Of a stretch of DNA of 64,000 bases, positions 11,476 through 20,851 are shown in pieces. The first letter of the stretch is position 1, and every line of letters begins with the position of its first letter. The stretch is from Parasitella parasitica (lineage: Eukaryota; Mucoromycota; Mucoromycetes; Mucorales; Mucoraceae), in assembly GCA_025201805.1 (NCBI GenBank), contig MU619263.1, positions 150,297 to 214,296 on the forward strand, in the 5' to 3' direction. The notes beneath the pieces were generated by a model. That model did no database searches and was not told the origin of the DNA. It saw nothing but the letters and a program-made list of their open reading frames with translations. The position numbers and the translations under genes are program-made.

Positions 11476-12174
11476 ATGAGTAGTGCTGAACAACAAGATG
11501 CCCCAGTATTTACTCAAAACCAAATTAACCAACTCGTCGAACTCGTCACCCAACAGGTCAGACAGGAAACAGAGGAACGTTACCGAGGTCGTCCATTACC
11601 TTCCTCCATCGTCGAAGAACTGGATCAATGCGCCCAAACAGACAACTTACACAAGACAGTACAAAAGTTCAGAAAGAACATTCCCAAGTATGTCAGTGAA
11701 GACTGGGTCACAGCAGAAGCCATCAATCCCAACTTCACAAACGATCTCCGACAGCACAAAGTGGATTCTTTACAGTACACGCAAACCATTTACAGGTATG
11801 CCGAAATTACTCGAACTCAAGCCAGAGCAGCAACAGCTCTCTGTGAAAGACTACAGTTCCTTACCACAAAAGAATTCCAACCAGACGATGTCGCAAGCGT
11901 CGCAGAAGCAGCCGACGACTTACGACAACTTGCCGTTCACGGCTTCGGATCAGCCAAGTTACAAGAAGCAGATGTCCGAGAACTCACACTCAAGGCCATC
12001 AACCTTCCACCGTCGCTCAAACACTTGGAACAGCAACACCAAAGCACTAGTGAGAAAAAATTTGCCTTCAGTGAAGAATTCTTGGAACAATATTATGACG
12101 AAACCTTTAAACAAAAGCTCACCTCTCAAGCAACCAATAAAGGCAAGTTCACAAACAAATCATTACCTCAATGA
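11476..12174 (+). CDS. Gag-like ORF1 of a DIRS-type (tyrosine recombinase) retroelement, remnant
   Basis: Intact frame of 232 residues from ATG 11476. It is hydrophilic and helical, rich in Gln, Glu and Thr (opens MSSAEQQDAP, includes TQQVRQETEERYRGRP), with no catalytic motif and no zinc knuckle. I assign it as the gag-like first ORF of a DIRS element because a tyrosine-recombinase C-terminus follows within 20 bp downstream; the protein itself is not diagnostic. The 130 bp before the start looks promoter-like, with TATATAAC at about 11402. Reverse transcriptase, RNase H and most of the recombinase are missing, so the element is an internally deleted copy. Confidence 0.6.
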   Translation: MSSAEQQDAPVFTQNQINQLVELVTQQVRQETEERYRGRPLPSSIVEELDQCAQTDNLHKTVQKFRKNIPKYVSEDWVTAEAINPNFTNDLRQHKVDSLQYTQTIYRYAEITRTQARAATALCERLQFLTTKEFQPDDVASVAEAADDLRQLAVHGFGSAKLQEADVRELTLKAINLPPSLKHLEQQHQSTSEKKFAFSEEFLEQYYDETFKQKLTSQATNKGKFTNKSLPQ

Positions 12175-12346
12175 CCTTCAGCAGGGTCCACCATCCAGCA
12201 TAAGACCAGCAACAGTGGCCGTCTGGGTCAGCTACCATATGGCCGAGGCAGGCATCAGCAACGAATACAAACCGCACTCTATCAGGGCTGCAGCTAGCAC
12301 AAAAGCAGTTCAAAAGGGTATTTCTATTGCCCAAGTAAAGGATTAG
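12175..12346 (+). pseudogene. C-terminal fragment of a DIRS-type tyrosine recombinase
   Basis: In a different frame from the gag-like ORF, this stretch translates through AVWVSYHMAEAGI, then HSIRAAASTKAV and KGISIAQVKD before a stop at 12344. The H-x-x-R arrangement followed by A/S-S-T-K and a hydrophobic helix is typical of the C-terminal catalytic box of the tyrosine recombinases carried by DIRS elements. The final W/H and nucleophilic Tyr segment is lost to a stop or frameshift. It joins the gag-like ORF directly, which indicates a large internal deletion of the reverse transcriptase region. Confidence 0.7.
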
Positions 12347-12534
12347 CAAACAAATGGGATACAGATGCGATCTCTTAATAAGGCAACAAGGCCCCACCAA
12401 TGAAATAAATATGGAATATTGCGCTTCGGAAGTTGGAATGAAGAACAAGAAATTGGAGTAAATTCCATTCATGCAAGTAGAGTCCTCTAAAAAACAATGA
12501 TATGGAGAGAATCCGATATCGCAGGCTATAATAT

Positions 12535-12833
12535 ATGGTTAAAGATGAATTCATAAGTAAGTCAGAACTTCTAGGATTATTCTAGAATTCCAATCACTCA
12601 AAGTTATTTTAGATGATATTGCAAACGGAATCAGGGAAGACACACCTAAATTCCAACAATACGTTAATAACCTCAAGTCAAATGGATACGAAGTAATTGG
12701 TTACGTAAGAACGTCGTATGGAAATGAAGATAAGGACACAAGAATCAGATTACTTCAATCTATGATGGATAAGGTGGTCAAGGACACAGAGAAAGACATA
12801 GATTGTCATCTGATTGGTAATCACTATAAATAA
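12535..12833 (+). pseudogene. Spliced 80-residue ORF resembling the N-terminus of a serine recombinase
   Basis: Exons 12535-12556 and 12613-12833, with a 56-nt intron (GTAAGT, TTTTAG), join in phase. The protein contains VIGYVRTSYGNEDKDTR followed by LLQSMMDKV. Y-x-R-x-S followed by a downstream Arg and a Leu-rich helix is the pattern around the catalytic Ser of serine resolvases, including IS607-type TnpA. Similar YxRxS proteins are, from memory, common in Mucorales genomes next to mobile elements. At 80 residues the domain is too short to be active, so it is either a decayed copy or a small captured protein. Assignment is by motif only. Confidence 0.4.
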
Positions 12834-13049
12834 CTCATTTGGGTTGTTAATTCATATAAAAAGAAGCAATATTTTGCAGCAGTGAGTTTTAGTTCTTTCT
12901 AATTAATTTTACTCTTAAATTTTTTGAGCTCTTTACATCTTTTATTCAACATGTAAAAGCTTTTATACAGTACTCTTGTAATCAATTCGAAAAGTTTAGA
13001 AATAAAGAACCCATCTGATCATAAGAATTCTCGTCGCTTTACCTAGCAT

Positions 13050-13200
13050 TATACCCACAATTTAATTTCACAGAAAACTGCAAATTGAATTCACAAAAAC
13101 CGCAATTTGAATTTTGAAAAACCCGCAAATTGAGTTGTGAAAAAGCCGCACTTTGAATATTTATTTCCCGCACTTTACTTTTTTTAAACCCGCAATTTGA
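13050..13200. repeat. Degenerate 22-nt tandem repeat, seven units, next to the right inverted repeat
   Basis: Seven units of about 22 nt with a consensus close to CCGCAATTTGAATTTTGAAA run up to the right inverted repeat; the last unit merges into it (CCGCAATTTGATGC). Units vary at the middle and end (CCGCACTTTGAA, CCGCAAATTGAG). The arrangement resembles the subterminal repeats that bind transposase in some DNA transposons. No equivalent array is present near the left repeat. Confidence 0.75.
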
Positions 13201-13215
13201 TGCTGCGTTCACTGT
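13195..13215 (-). repeat. Right copy of the 21-nt inverted repeat
   Basis: Exact reverse complement of 11316-11336. Together the two copies enclose 1900 bp containing the DIRS remnant, the serine-recombinase-like ORF and the 22-nt repeats. The Helitron N-terminal sequence resumes immediately outside it. Confidence 0.85.
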
Positions 13216-13216
13216 G

Positions 13217-14332
13217 AATAGCAAGCTCATCTATACTGGTTTGGCCTGTTATATCTCCTTCTATCTGGAGTACCATGCGCGCGGAAGATTAGCTTGAGGT
13301 TGGGAAGTCTCTGAATTCCCACATTATTAGTTTGCTGCTCATCTGCTATCTCATCGGCAATTAGGGACATGTACTGTTAATGCTTTACAAATAGATTTAT
13401 CTCATGCATCAATATCAACGTATTGCTCGAAATATGGCTCGCGTGAGCATGACGATTGTCCAGCTCAATATCAGCATTATAAATGTAAATCTGAGAGAAG
13501 GTTGGGCGTTCTGCAGCCGCAGGTAAGCCACTGCCCATTAAGTGGTACGCACTTCCGTGCAATTTAAAGTTGTATACACCACTACCTCGAGTTTCTTGTT
13601 CTCTCGAGATCTCTTGCAGTCTGATTTATTTATTTTTCTCAACTCCCTTTAAAGCAAAACTCAATACACTGTTATATGACCTTATGTTGTTCCTGAACTC
13701 TCTACATTCGCTTGTTGATCCTGTTAGTAAAATAGCAACTAAAGGTGGTGTTGGTTTAAGAGGTTTAAGTTAGAAAGAGTTGTTTGCACAGCAAAGTTGA
13801 AGTCTAGGGTTAGTATTAGATGATGTTTTGATTCTCTCTACCGTCCGCATCATGGCTCCGCAGCTAGTACAATCCACGCTCATATGGCCACAGCCATCTT
13901 TCTTAGTGGGCAATCATACGGGATCTTTTGCAATATTTCGTGTGGCAAAATCGTTTGTTACTCTTGGACGTCGTGTTGATTTCGTTGGGTTAGCGGAACC
14001 TGTTGTGCTTTCAAACGGATTTAGATCATTTCTTGGGTTACTAGGGCAAGAATTGTGCGTACTTATTGAATGCCCTAATTACTGACATGAGGCACATCTA
14101 CGGTAGTTGCACTGGCTTGGGGTGTGTGGGTTATGTCACTTTCTTTAACAGATGGAGCGTCCGCATTTGTATCATTTGTAGGGGCTACCACTTTTTTTTT
14201 TGGATTGTTAGGACATGAATTATGTGATTTTCTCGAATGACCTAATATATGGCATGAAGCACAGCGCTTGGTTCGCCGGTGGCTAGGACCTGCTATGTTT
14301 TGATCTGAATCAGAGGAGGGACGCTTTGGCAT
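13217..14332 (-). pseudogene. Helitron N-terminal region with tandem zinc knuckles, heavily mutated
   Basis: Read from the Met at 14332, the first 85 codons are open and include a zinc knuckle (CASCHILGHS, then CPNNPKKK). After a stop and a frameshift a second diverged knuckle (HNSCPSNPRN) follows. Further fragments in shifting frames match the Helitron-like N-terminal domain in order: HMSVDCTSCGAMM and a CC pair, RSYNSVLSFALKG, YHLMGSGLP, QIYIYNADIELDNR, LMHEINLFVK and LKLIFRAHGTPDRRRYN. At least five stops or frameshifts interrupt it, so it is dead. It shares strand and order with the helicase fragment at 10601-11300, which makes both parts of one element. Confidence 0.85.
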
Positions 14333-15935
14333 ATTACAATTTATTATAACACGGTAATTTCTAAAAATTTGATCAAATCATTAGGACCTTTCATTTTAAG
14401 ATTTATTATTTGCCGTTATCTAAAAGATTGAGGTTACATTCGGCAAAATGTAAAAAAGTATAGATTAATTAACTGCATGAAATCAATTGCGATAACTTCT
14501 TATCGGTTAAATGATTTTCTTTTACTGAGATGATGTGTGAATCCTGGTTGTATGCAAGTTACTTTGGACGTAACCGTAGCAGATATAGTATTAGACAGTG
14601 CACAAGATTTTACTTTGAAAAGAAGAGTACATAAATCAGTATTTAAATTGACGTGTCCATACCGTGCTTTGCATATTTACGAATGCCCTTAAAGGTGTAA
14701 ATTGTGACAAATAGAGTAATGAGATAATGCGATGGCGAGGGGTCCTCGTGCAAAAACATGATTGCCATATTCCAAGTAAAGTTAGGTTTGGCTATCACCG
14801 ATGGTTGATTGGATATGAGCTAGTTACCCCATGAATTTTATTCAGACGCCTTTTTTGTTTTTTTGCGGTATCTGTAGAACGGTAAGAAGCGTTTGGGATG
14901 GCCTCAACCCGGAGAAGTCAAAAAATCTAATGACGGCATGTTATTAAGGTCACCCAGCCAGCCATTACATGCACCAGAAAGGTAGGAAAGGTCGGCCTTC
15001 AATCCCAGATGTAATAGGTGCTTGTTTACAACTTTGTAAAAGCAGCGATTCAAACAAATCTGGGGAATTAGGTTTTCAAAAACCGAAGATAACATATGCT
15101 GTGTGTCTTCAGTTTATACGTCAAAAATAAAGTTTTAATTGTGTAGAGTATAATCTTAATTAAGAGGCTTATGAAGTGTGGGGAACGCGTCTTTTAAAAA
15201 GAATGCTTGCCGCGGAGAGCCTTTACATATTTAATAATCATGTACTGGAATAATATGATATGCAATGCTTGAAATGCTCATGCAGTTACACACAATCTGA
15301 CGATTCAAGATCCATCAGGGTCGACCTGAATCAAGTGTATACTGAATATAACCGAAGCGTTTGCCTTCTCGAAAACAAATAATACAACACTATATTACAC
15401 GCTTAATGTATTGGTTACATCTTGCAGCGAAATGTCCATATAGAAAAGCAAGAAATACGAGAATGGGTATAACCTATTTATTTAAAAAGGTAATTTGTAT
15501 TTGATCTACTGCTGGTAAATCTGGGACTTATATTGGCTTTAAAAGAATGTATGAGGCGTAGCAATTGGCCCAAGAAGTTTGTAACACATTTATCTAAGGC
15601 TATATTTGAGGTTTTTGTGCAAGAGTATTACCAACAAGCCTTTTTTATTTTTCAAATGCATGGCAATATAACACATACATACTGCAATAAGGAAAATTGT
15701 CCCTCATTATTAGAGGGAAACAAGGGCGATTAAGTTTTTGTTTCACTACCGATCCCGTTGAAGTTATTGGTTCCAGGACATATTTTTCTCACGAAAGAGT
15801 AACACAGCAATTGAGCAGTAGTATTTCATTTCATTGGGTGGGTGGTTCTCCACCATTGTAGACACATTTCAAATATAAATAGGACATGGTTAAACGACTC
15901 AGAATTTTTTTTGCAATTCTACCAAAATACACAAG
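14333..15935. other. Gene-poor stretch between the Helitron remnant and the transporter gene
   Basis: No convincing gene. A 66-codon plus frame at 15533-15733 has a Cys/His-containing tail (HGNITHTYCNKENC) and a 63-codon minus frame lies at 14904-15095; neither is recognised and both could be transposon debris. The promoter of the downstream transporter must lie in the last few hundred bases (ATATAAATAGG at about 15873). Confidence 0.5.
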
Positions 15936-17264
15936 ATGGATCCCAAGTACGATGAAAAGGCTAAATCCCGTCCTCCTTCCATAGTTAATGAGAAATTTGA
16001 AGAGGATGAATATATCTCTGAAGTGCAAGTCGAACATGTGTCTCAAGCAACGGCTTCATTTGGCAAAGCTTTATTCATGTTACTGAAGGCTTTCATTGGC
16101 ACAGGTGTTCTTTTCTTGCCCGGATCCTTTGTCAGCGGTGGTTTAGCTCTCTCTATCGTTCTTATGGCCGTCATTGCCTTTCTTTGCCTCATTGCCTTTC
16201 AGTTGTTGGTCCAAGCTCAACAAAAGGTTGGTGGTGATTATGGTGCTGTTGCTGAAAGTCTTTATGGCCCTTACTTGAGACATTTGATTCAATTCTTTTT
16301 GTGTGTTTCTCAAATGGGTTTTGTAGCTTCTTATATGATCTTTATTTCTGAAAATATCGGCATTGTCGTCGACACCATCAATAATTGTGTTGCCCCCTTT
16401 GACTCCAAATATTACATCTGGATTATCCTTGTTGCTATTATTCCATTCTGTTGGGTCAGAAAAATCGCAAAGCTGTCTTATCTCGCCATCGTCGCTGATA
16501 TTTTTATTGCTTTTGGCTTGATCTGTGTCCTCTACTTTTGCTCGAGCCAAATCGCTACGCATGGTCCCGGCAAACACATCATCATGGTCAATCGAAGTGA
16601 TTTTGGCTTGATGCTTGGCACTGCCGTCTTTAGTTTTGAAGGAATTGGAATGGTACTGCCCATCGTTGAGAGTATGAAGGAGCCCAAGAAATTCCCTGCT
16701 GTTCTGACGCTTGGTTTGATCATCTGTCTTGTCATTTTCACGCTGATTGGTACTATAGGTTACGTTGCCTATGGCGATGCCACTCAAGCTAGTGTTGTTT
16801 CTAACATTCCCAGAATTCCTTTATCTACCACTGTTCAATTGCTCTATGCTATTGCTATGATTTTAACCTCTCCATTCATGCTTGTCCCTCCTTTGCAGAT
16901 CATCGAAAAGTATGTTTTCGGTACTCGTTCTGGCGAAAAGTGTCTCAAGATCAAATGGGGAAAGAATTTTGTGCGTTCCCTGATTCCTGTCGTTTGCGCT
17001 GCTGTTAGTTTTGGTGTTGGAGCCCAAAATTTGAGCAAGTTTGTCTCCCTTGTTGGTTCTGTTGCTTGCATGCCTCTTTGTTTCATCTTCCCTGGGCTTT
17101 TTCATTATAAAACCTCGTCAAATCGCAAACTCCAAGTCGTCGATATCTTTTTGATTATTTGGGGTGTTGGTATCACTGTGTACACAATGTACATCACTAT
17201 AAATTCTTGGATTCATCCTTCCATTGGTGGTGTTACCTTGGCTGCACAATGTGCTCCTTTGTAA
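15936..17264 (+). CDS. AVT3: Vacuolar amino acid transporter, AVT3/AVT4-like (AAAP family)
   Basis: Single-exon gene of 442 residues. A hydrophilic N-terminus of about 45 residues leads into the AAAP-family first helix with the motif LLKAFIGTGVLFLPGSF, followed by about ten more hydrophobic helices, for eleven in total. The stretch GTAVFSFEGIGMVLPI near residues 230-245 is the conserved helix with the FEGIG motif that separates the AVT3/AVT4 and SLC36 group from AVT1. Such proteins export neutral amino acids from the vacuole. The N-terminal extension is much shorter than in yeast Avt3 or Avt4, which is common in filamentous fungi; which paralogue it matches is not resolved. Confidence 0.9.
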   Translation: MDPKYDEKAKSRPPSIVNEKFEEDEYISEVQVEHVSQATASFGKALFMLLKAFIGTGVLFLPGSFVSGGLALSIVLMAVIAFLCLIAFQLLVQAQQKVGGDYGAVAESLYGPYLRHLIQFFLCVSQMGFVASYMIFISENIGIVVDTINNCVAPFDSKYYIWIILVAIIPFCWVRKIAKLSYLAIVADIFIAFGLICVLYFCSSQIATHGPGKHIIMVNRSDFGLMLGTAVFSFEGIGMVLPIVESMKEPKKFPAVLTLGLIICLVIFTLIGTIGYVAYGDATQASVVSNIPRIPLSTTVQLLYAIAMILTSPFMLVPPLQIIEKYVFGTRSGEKCLKIKWGKNFVRSLIPVVCAAVSFGVGAQNLSKFVSLVGSVACMPLCFIFPGLFHYKTSSNRKLQVVDIFLIIWGVGITVYTMYITINSWIHPSIGGVTLAAQCAPL

Positions 17265-18470
17265 AAACAAAAAACAAAAAAACAATTGCAAATATTTCTC
17301 AAAACACTGTATATAATCAAATTTCAAGATTCCTAATATTTTTTAACCATTTATGTATCTAATAAAAACACTCGCTTTATATATTAAAATTTTTTGCAAA
17401 TTCTGGATTAAAACTTTATCAAGTTTTGTAAAATTAAAGAAAGTGCACGTTTATCCATACAAATCGTTATGAAACAAATGGAAGTAGACGATCTTGAATG
17501 CTTTCCAAATCTGTGACAGAATTAAGCGTGTATCACAAATATAGATCGCCTATCAAATAAACTATCAAAAAGTACCAGTTTACTGTAGTAAATTTTTTTG
17601 GATTAGCATTTATGGGTTACGACTGGTGCATTCATAGACTGAAGTTTGACCTAGCAAAAGTTTTGAAATTGGTGCAATTCAAGAACTTGACGGTCTACTA
17701 CGTTGCACAACACTCTTCAAAAATGAATAATCTTGTGCATGATGAATACCAAAAGAACCTTTTACAACAGCAGAGGCATGACGGTTACAATAGTCAAGAT
17801 GAAGATAGAGAAAGAGATGTATCTTATTGGAGCTATTCAATTATGAACAACGCCTCCATCGACATAAACAAAGATACAAGAATTTTTATAGAAGACTGTA
17901 GATAATGTCCTCCCCTTTATTATCCATTAGAGTTTAGTCCCATCGGTCAGTTTTGGTCTGTTTGGGGCTCTTAAAAGAAGAAGCACTTTGATTGAAAATT
18001 TCCAATGCTTGTAACCAAGTTTTCTCGGTAATCTTGAAGTTTTCTGTAAACGTTTCATCGATAGATTTGATGATTATTTGCAGGAAAAGCCTCTTTAGAA
18101 TTAAAAACTAGTTTATTAATGCGACAAATTTCATTCCATTAGTACGTAATTTGCAGCACGTTTTTTTCAGGTAGTGTAGCAATTTTTTCCCACTAGTGCG
18201 CCAATATTAAGCGAAATATTTCATAATTTCTTCTATTGTATTATCCGTTCTGAGGCATACTCCTTGTTATGATGTTATGAATTTTGCTGCTGATGCAGCA
18301 GGACATAATTTTATACTCCGCCAAATTTTTGAAACACAGTACCAATAGAAAAAGGTATTTTAGGTTTTTAAACGTCAGCTATGAAATATTTGTTTTTTCC
18401 TCTTCTATCCGAACTTTTTTTTTTTTTAGTTTATTCCACAGAAATAACTATTGAATAATTCTGCATTTAC
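17265..18470. other. Intergenic stretch with one doubtful small ORF
   Basis: AT-rich. The only frame of note is 17612-17905 (97 codons; a Gln/Asp/Arg-rich stretch follows residue 40), which matches nothing I know and has no supporting context. Several T-runs occur near 18419-18429, just before the coiled-coil gene. Confidence 0.4.
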
Positions 18471-19427
18471 ATGCTCCAAACACCCAGCCTCAGAAATAAC
18501 TTCCATATGCTGTCGACTCCACGCCCAGCTTCTTCCAGTTCCAGAACCAATAGAGTCTTTCTGGAGCTGCAAGAAAATTTAGAAAGTCTTCAAAAAGATT
18601 TGGAAAACACAAAGGGACAGGTAAATTTATTCAGCTCTTTAAAAGAAATCCAAAGGGGAGATGTGATTTTGGGAGGCTTCAGTGGAAAGGGGTTTATCGA
18701 CGTAGTTAGGAGATCATGCTAATATTGATATATTGCACGTTATCAGCTTCGCACTACTAGAGATAATAAGGAACATTTTGAAAAAGAGAATGAGGAATAT
18801 ATAGAATCCAACAAGAAACTTAGGTCGGATATTCAAGAAGTGATGCAGATATTAGAATCAAAGCAAGAATTGCTGGATTCTACCAAGCAGACGTATGTTT
18901 GTACGGAAAACAAAGTTAAACAGCTGAAAGACGAGGCGATGGAAGCTAGAAAGGAGTTGGATGAGCTGAAACGGAGAGAACTCACGATTGAGAAGGAATG
19001 TCGTACAATTCGATCACAAATGGAAAAGCAACTGCAGCACCAAAAAACAGTTGAACAAAGGGTTGCACAATCACAGGCTGAGTTCGATAAAGAAATCCAA
19101 GCTTTAAAGTTAGAATTAACCTCTATTCAGCAAAATATTGAAGTTATAAAGGCTAAAGACATAGCTAAAGAGGTGCAAGACATTATAAAAAGACAAACCC
19201 AAGAGAGGGAACTATGGATAAAGGATTTTGAAAGAATACAAAAGGAAATAGAGGCAAATAGTCAGGAGTTTCTCCAAGAAATCAAGCAAGAGTTGGTGGA
19301 TTTGATGAAACATTTACCAACTGATAGCGATCCAATTTTGGAGACTGAAGCTGCTCATTGTAAAGATGATGCTCAAAGCTTGATTGCTCGCATTAAACTA
19401 AATGCTGCAGTTGCAATAAACGAGTGA
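18471..19427 (+). CDS. Coiled-coil protein of unknown function
   Basis: Exons 18471-18620 and 18747-19427 (126-nt intron, GTAAAT and ATCAG) give 276 residues. A Ser/Pro-rich head of about 25 residues (TPRPASSSSRT) is followed by nearly continuous heptad-like sequence rich in Glu, Lys and Gln from about residue 28 to 240, with a short acidic tail. No enzymatic motif. The layout, a short disordered head and one long coiled coil, is typical of structural parts of the spindle, kinetochore or cytoskeleton, but nothing identifies a family. It is followed 230 bp later by PXR1 on the same strand. Confidence 0.7.
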
Positions 19428-19657
19428 AATTTTTGAGCTGATTATGTTGTTTAATTAGTTATAAAAAAATATGCATTTTTGTATAGATGAAACCAAATCA
19501 TTCCTATTACAGAAAAAAGATGCATTTCGTACGATAATGCAGGTACCCGGTGACTGAAAATCTTTTTTTTTTTCCTTTTTTTTTTTCGCTTGTTTCTCAA
19601 AATAATTCCTTACTGTCCGGGTGTATCTTTCTTCTTCAATCAATTGAATTATATAAT

Positions 19658-20459
19658 ATGGGTTTAGCTGGACAAAAAGAAAAACAACGTATAAGCCAAG
19701 ATCCAAACAACTTATTCTGGAGTAAAGATGAATCAAAGTTTGGATTTAGAATGCTTCAAAAGATGGGCTGGGCTCCTGGAAAAGGCTTAGGTGTGAAGGA
19801 GGATGGTAAAAAAGAACATGTCAAGATCAAGCTCAAGGATAATACTTTGGGTGTGGGCGCAACAAAGAAAAATATCGATAATTGGCTTGGAAATACAGAT
19901 GCATTCTCAAGGTTATTAGCAGATCTTAATTCTCAACCCACTTCAGAAGCTAGCAGCGTCAATGTATCCGATGCTGAAGAATCCACATCAGTTGTAGATC
20001 AACATGGAAATAATACAAAGGAGAAGAAAAAGAAGAGCAAAAAGGATAAGAAGAGTAAGAAAGAAAAAAAAGAAAAGAAGAGTAAAAAAAGATCGAGAGA
20101 TGATAATGATAATGACGGTGAAGATGGAGATGAAAAGAAGAGCAAAAAGAGTAAGAAGGAGAAGAAAGAAAAGAAAGAGAAGAAGGATAAAAAGAGTAAA
20201 GACAGCAAAAAAGAAGAAAAAGTAGCTCCCGTTGCACTGCGTAATGCGTGAGTAGTAGTCATAGTAAACAACATATGAACGATAATTAACTTACATCTGT
20301 TTCATCAGTGCTCGTGCAAAATTTTTGCGTGCAAAGAGAATGGCATCCAGCAGTGGAGATCAAACTCGCTTGAACGAAATTTTGGGAATCAAGGCACCAA
20401 GTGGATATAAAACTGTTGAAACCACATCGACAACATTTATGGCATCTTTCTCTGTGTAG
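19658..20459 (+). CDS. PXR1: G-patch protein PXR1/PinX1, ribosome biogenesis and telomerase regulator
   Basis: Exons 19658-20247 and 20309-20459 (61-nt intron, phase 2) give 246 residues. The N-terminus MGLAGQKEKQRI and the G-patch (FGFRMLQKMGWAPGKGLG, residues about 28-75) are the PinX1/Pxr1 signature. A long Lys/Ser/Glu tract (about residues 125-190, repeated KKSKK and KEKK units) follows, and the last exon holds the conserved tail RAKFLRAKRMAS found in Pxr1. The protein acts in the nucleolus with the helicase Prp43 in pre-rRNA processing and, in yeast and humans, can restrain telomerase. The tail exon confirms the splice. Confidence 0.93.
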
Positions 20460-20851
20460 TTTACCCTTTTCTTTTCTTGATTTTCCCCAATATATCTATG
20501 AATTGACTATTTCATAATTGTGCTTGATAAGATTTTACCTTTTTTGTTCTCATGTCATAACGCTGTAATTGTTTTTCAAGAGACGTAAGATAAGCATACT
20601 ATCGTTGAAGGAAAATCCTGATTTAAGTTTATCTCTGGATTGTCGTTTTACATTTGCAAATTTCTGGCACCAGAACCATTACATTTTGTATATAATTTAG
20701 GGGGGGGGATCTCTATTTTACACTTGGAGACAGTAACATTTGCTAGAAGCTTATTTGTGCTTTTATAAGGCGTTTTGCCATTATTTTATTATGAGTCAAA
20801 AATGTATTGGTATGCTTACTATATATATTACAATTGTACAGCAAATGAAGG
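20460..20851. other. Convergent intergenic region with a G run
   Basis: The 3' ends of PXR1 and the bZIP gene face each other. A run of about ten G residues lies at 20700-20709. A 69-codon plus frame beginning at 20775 runs into the bZIP 3' end and is not supported. Confidence 0.5.

Noticed and set aside
17612-17905. 97-codon plus frame
   Set aside because: No homology, no splice support and no promoter context; left as doubtful.
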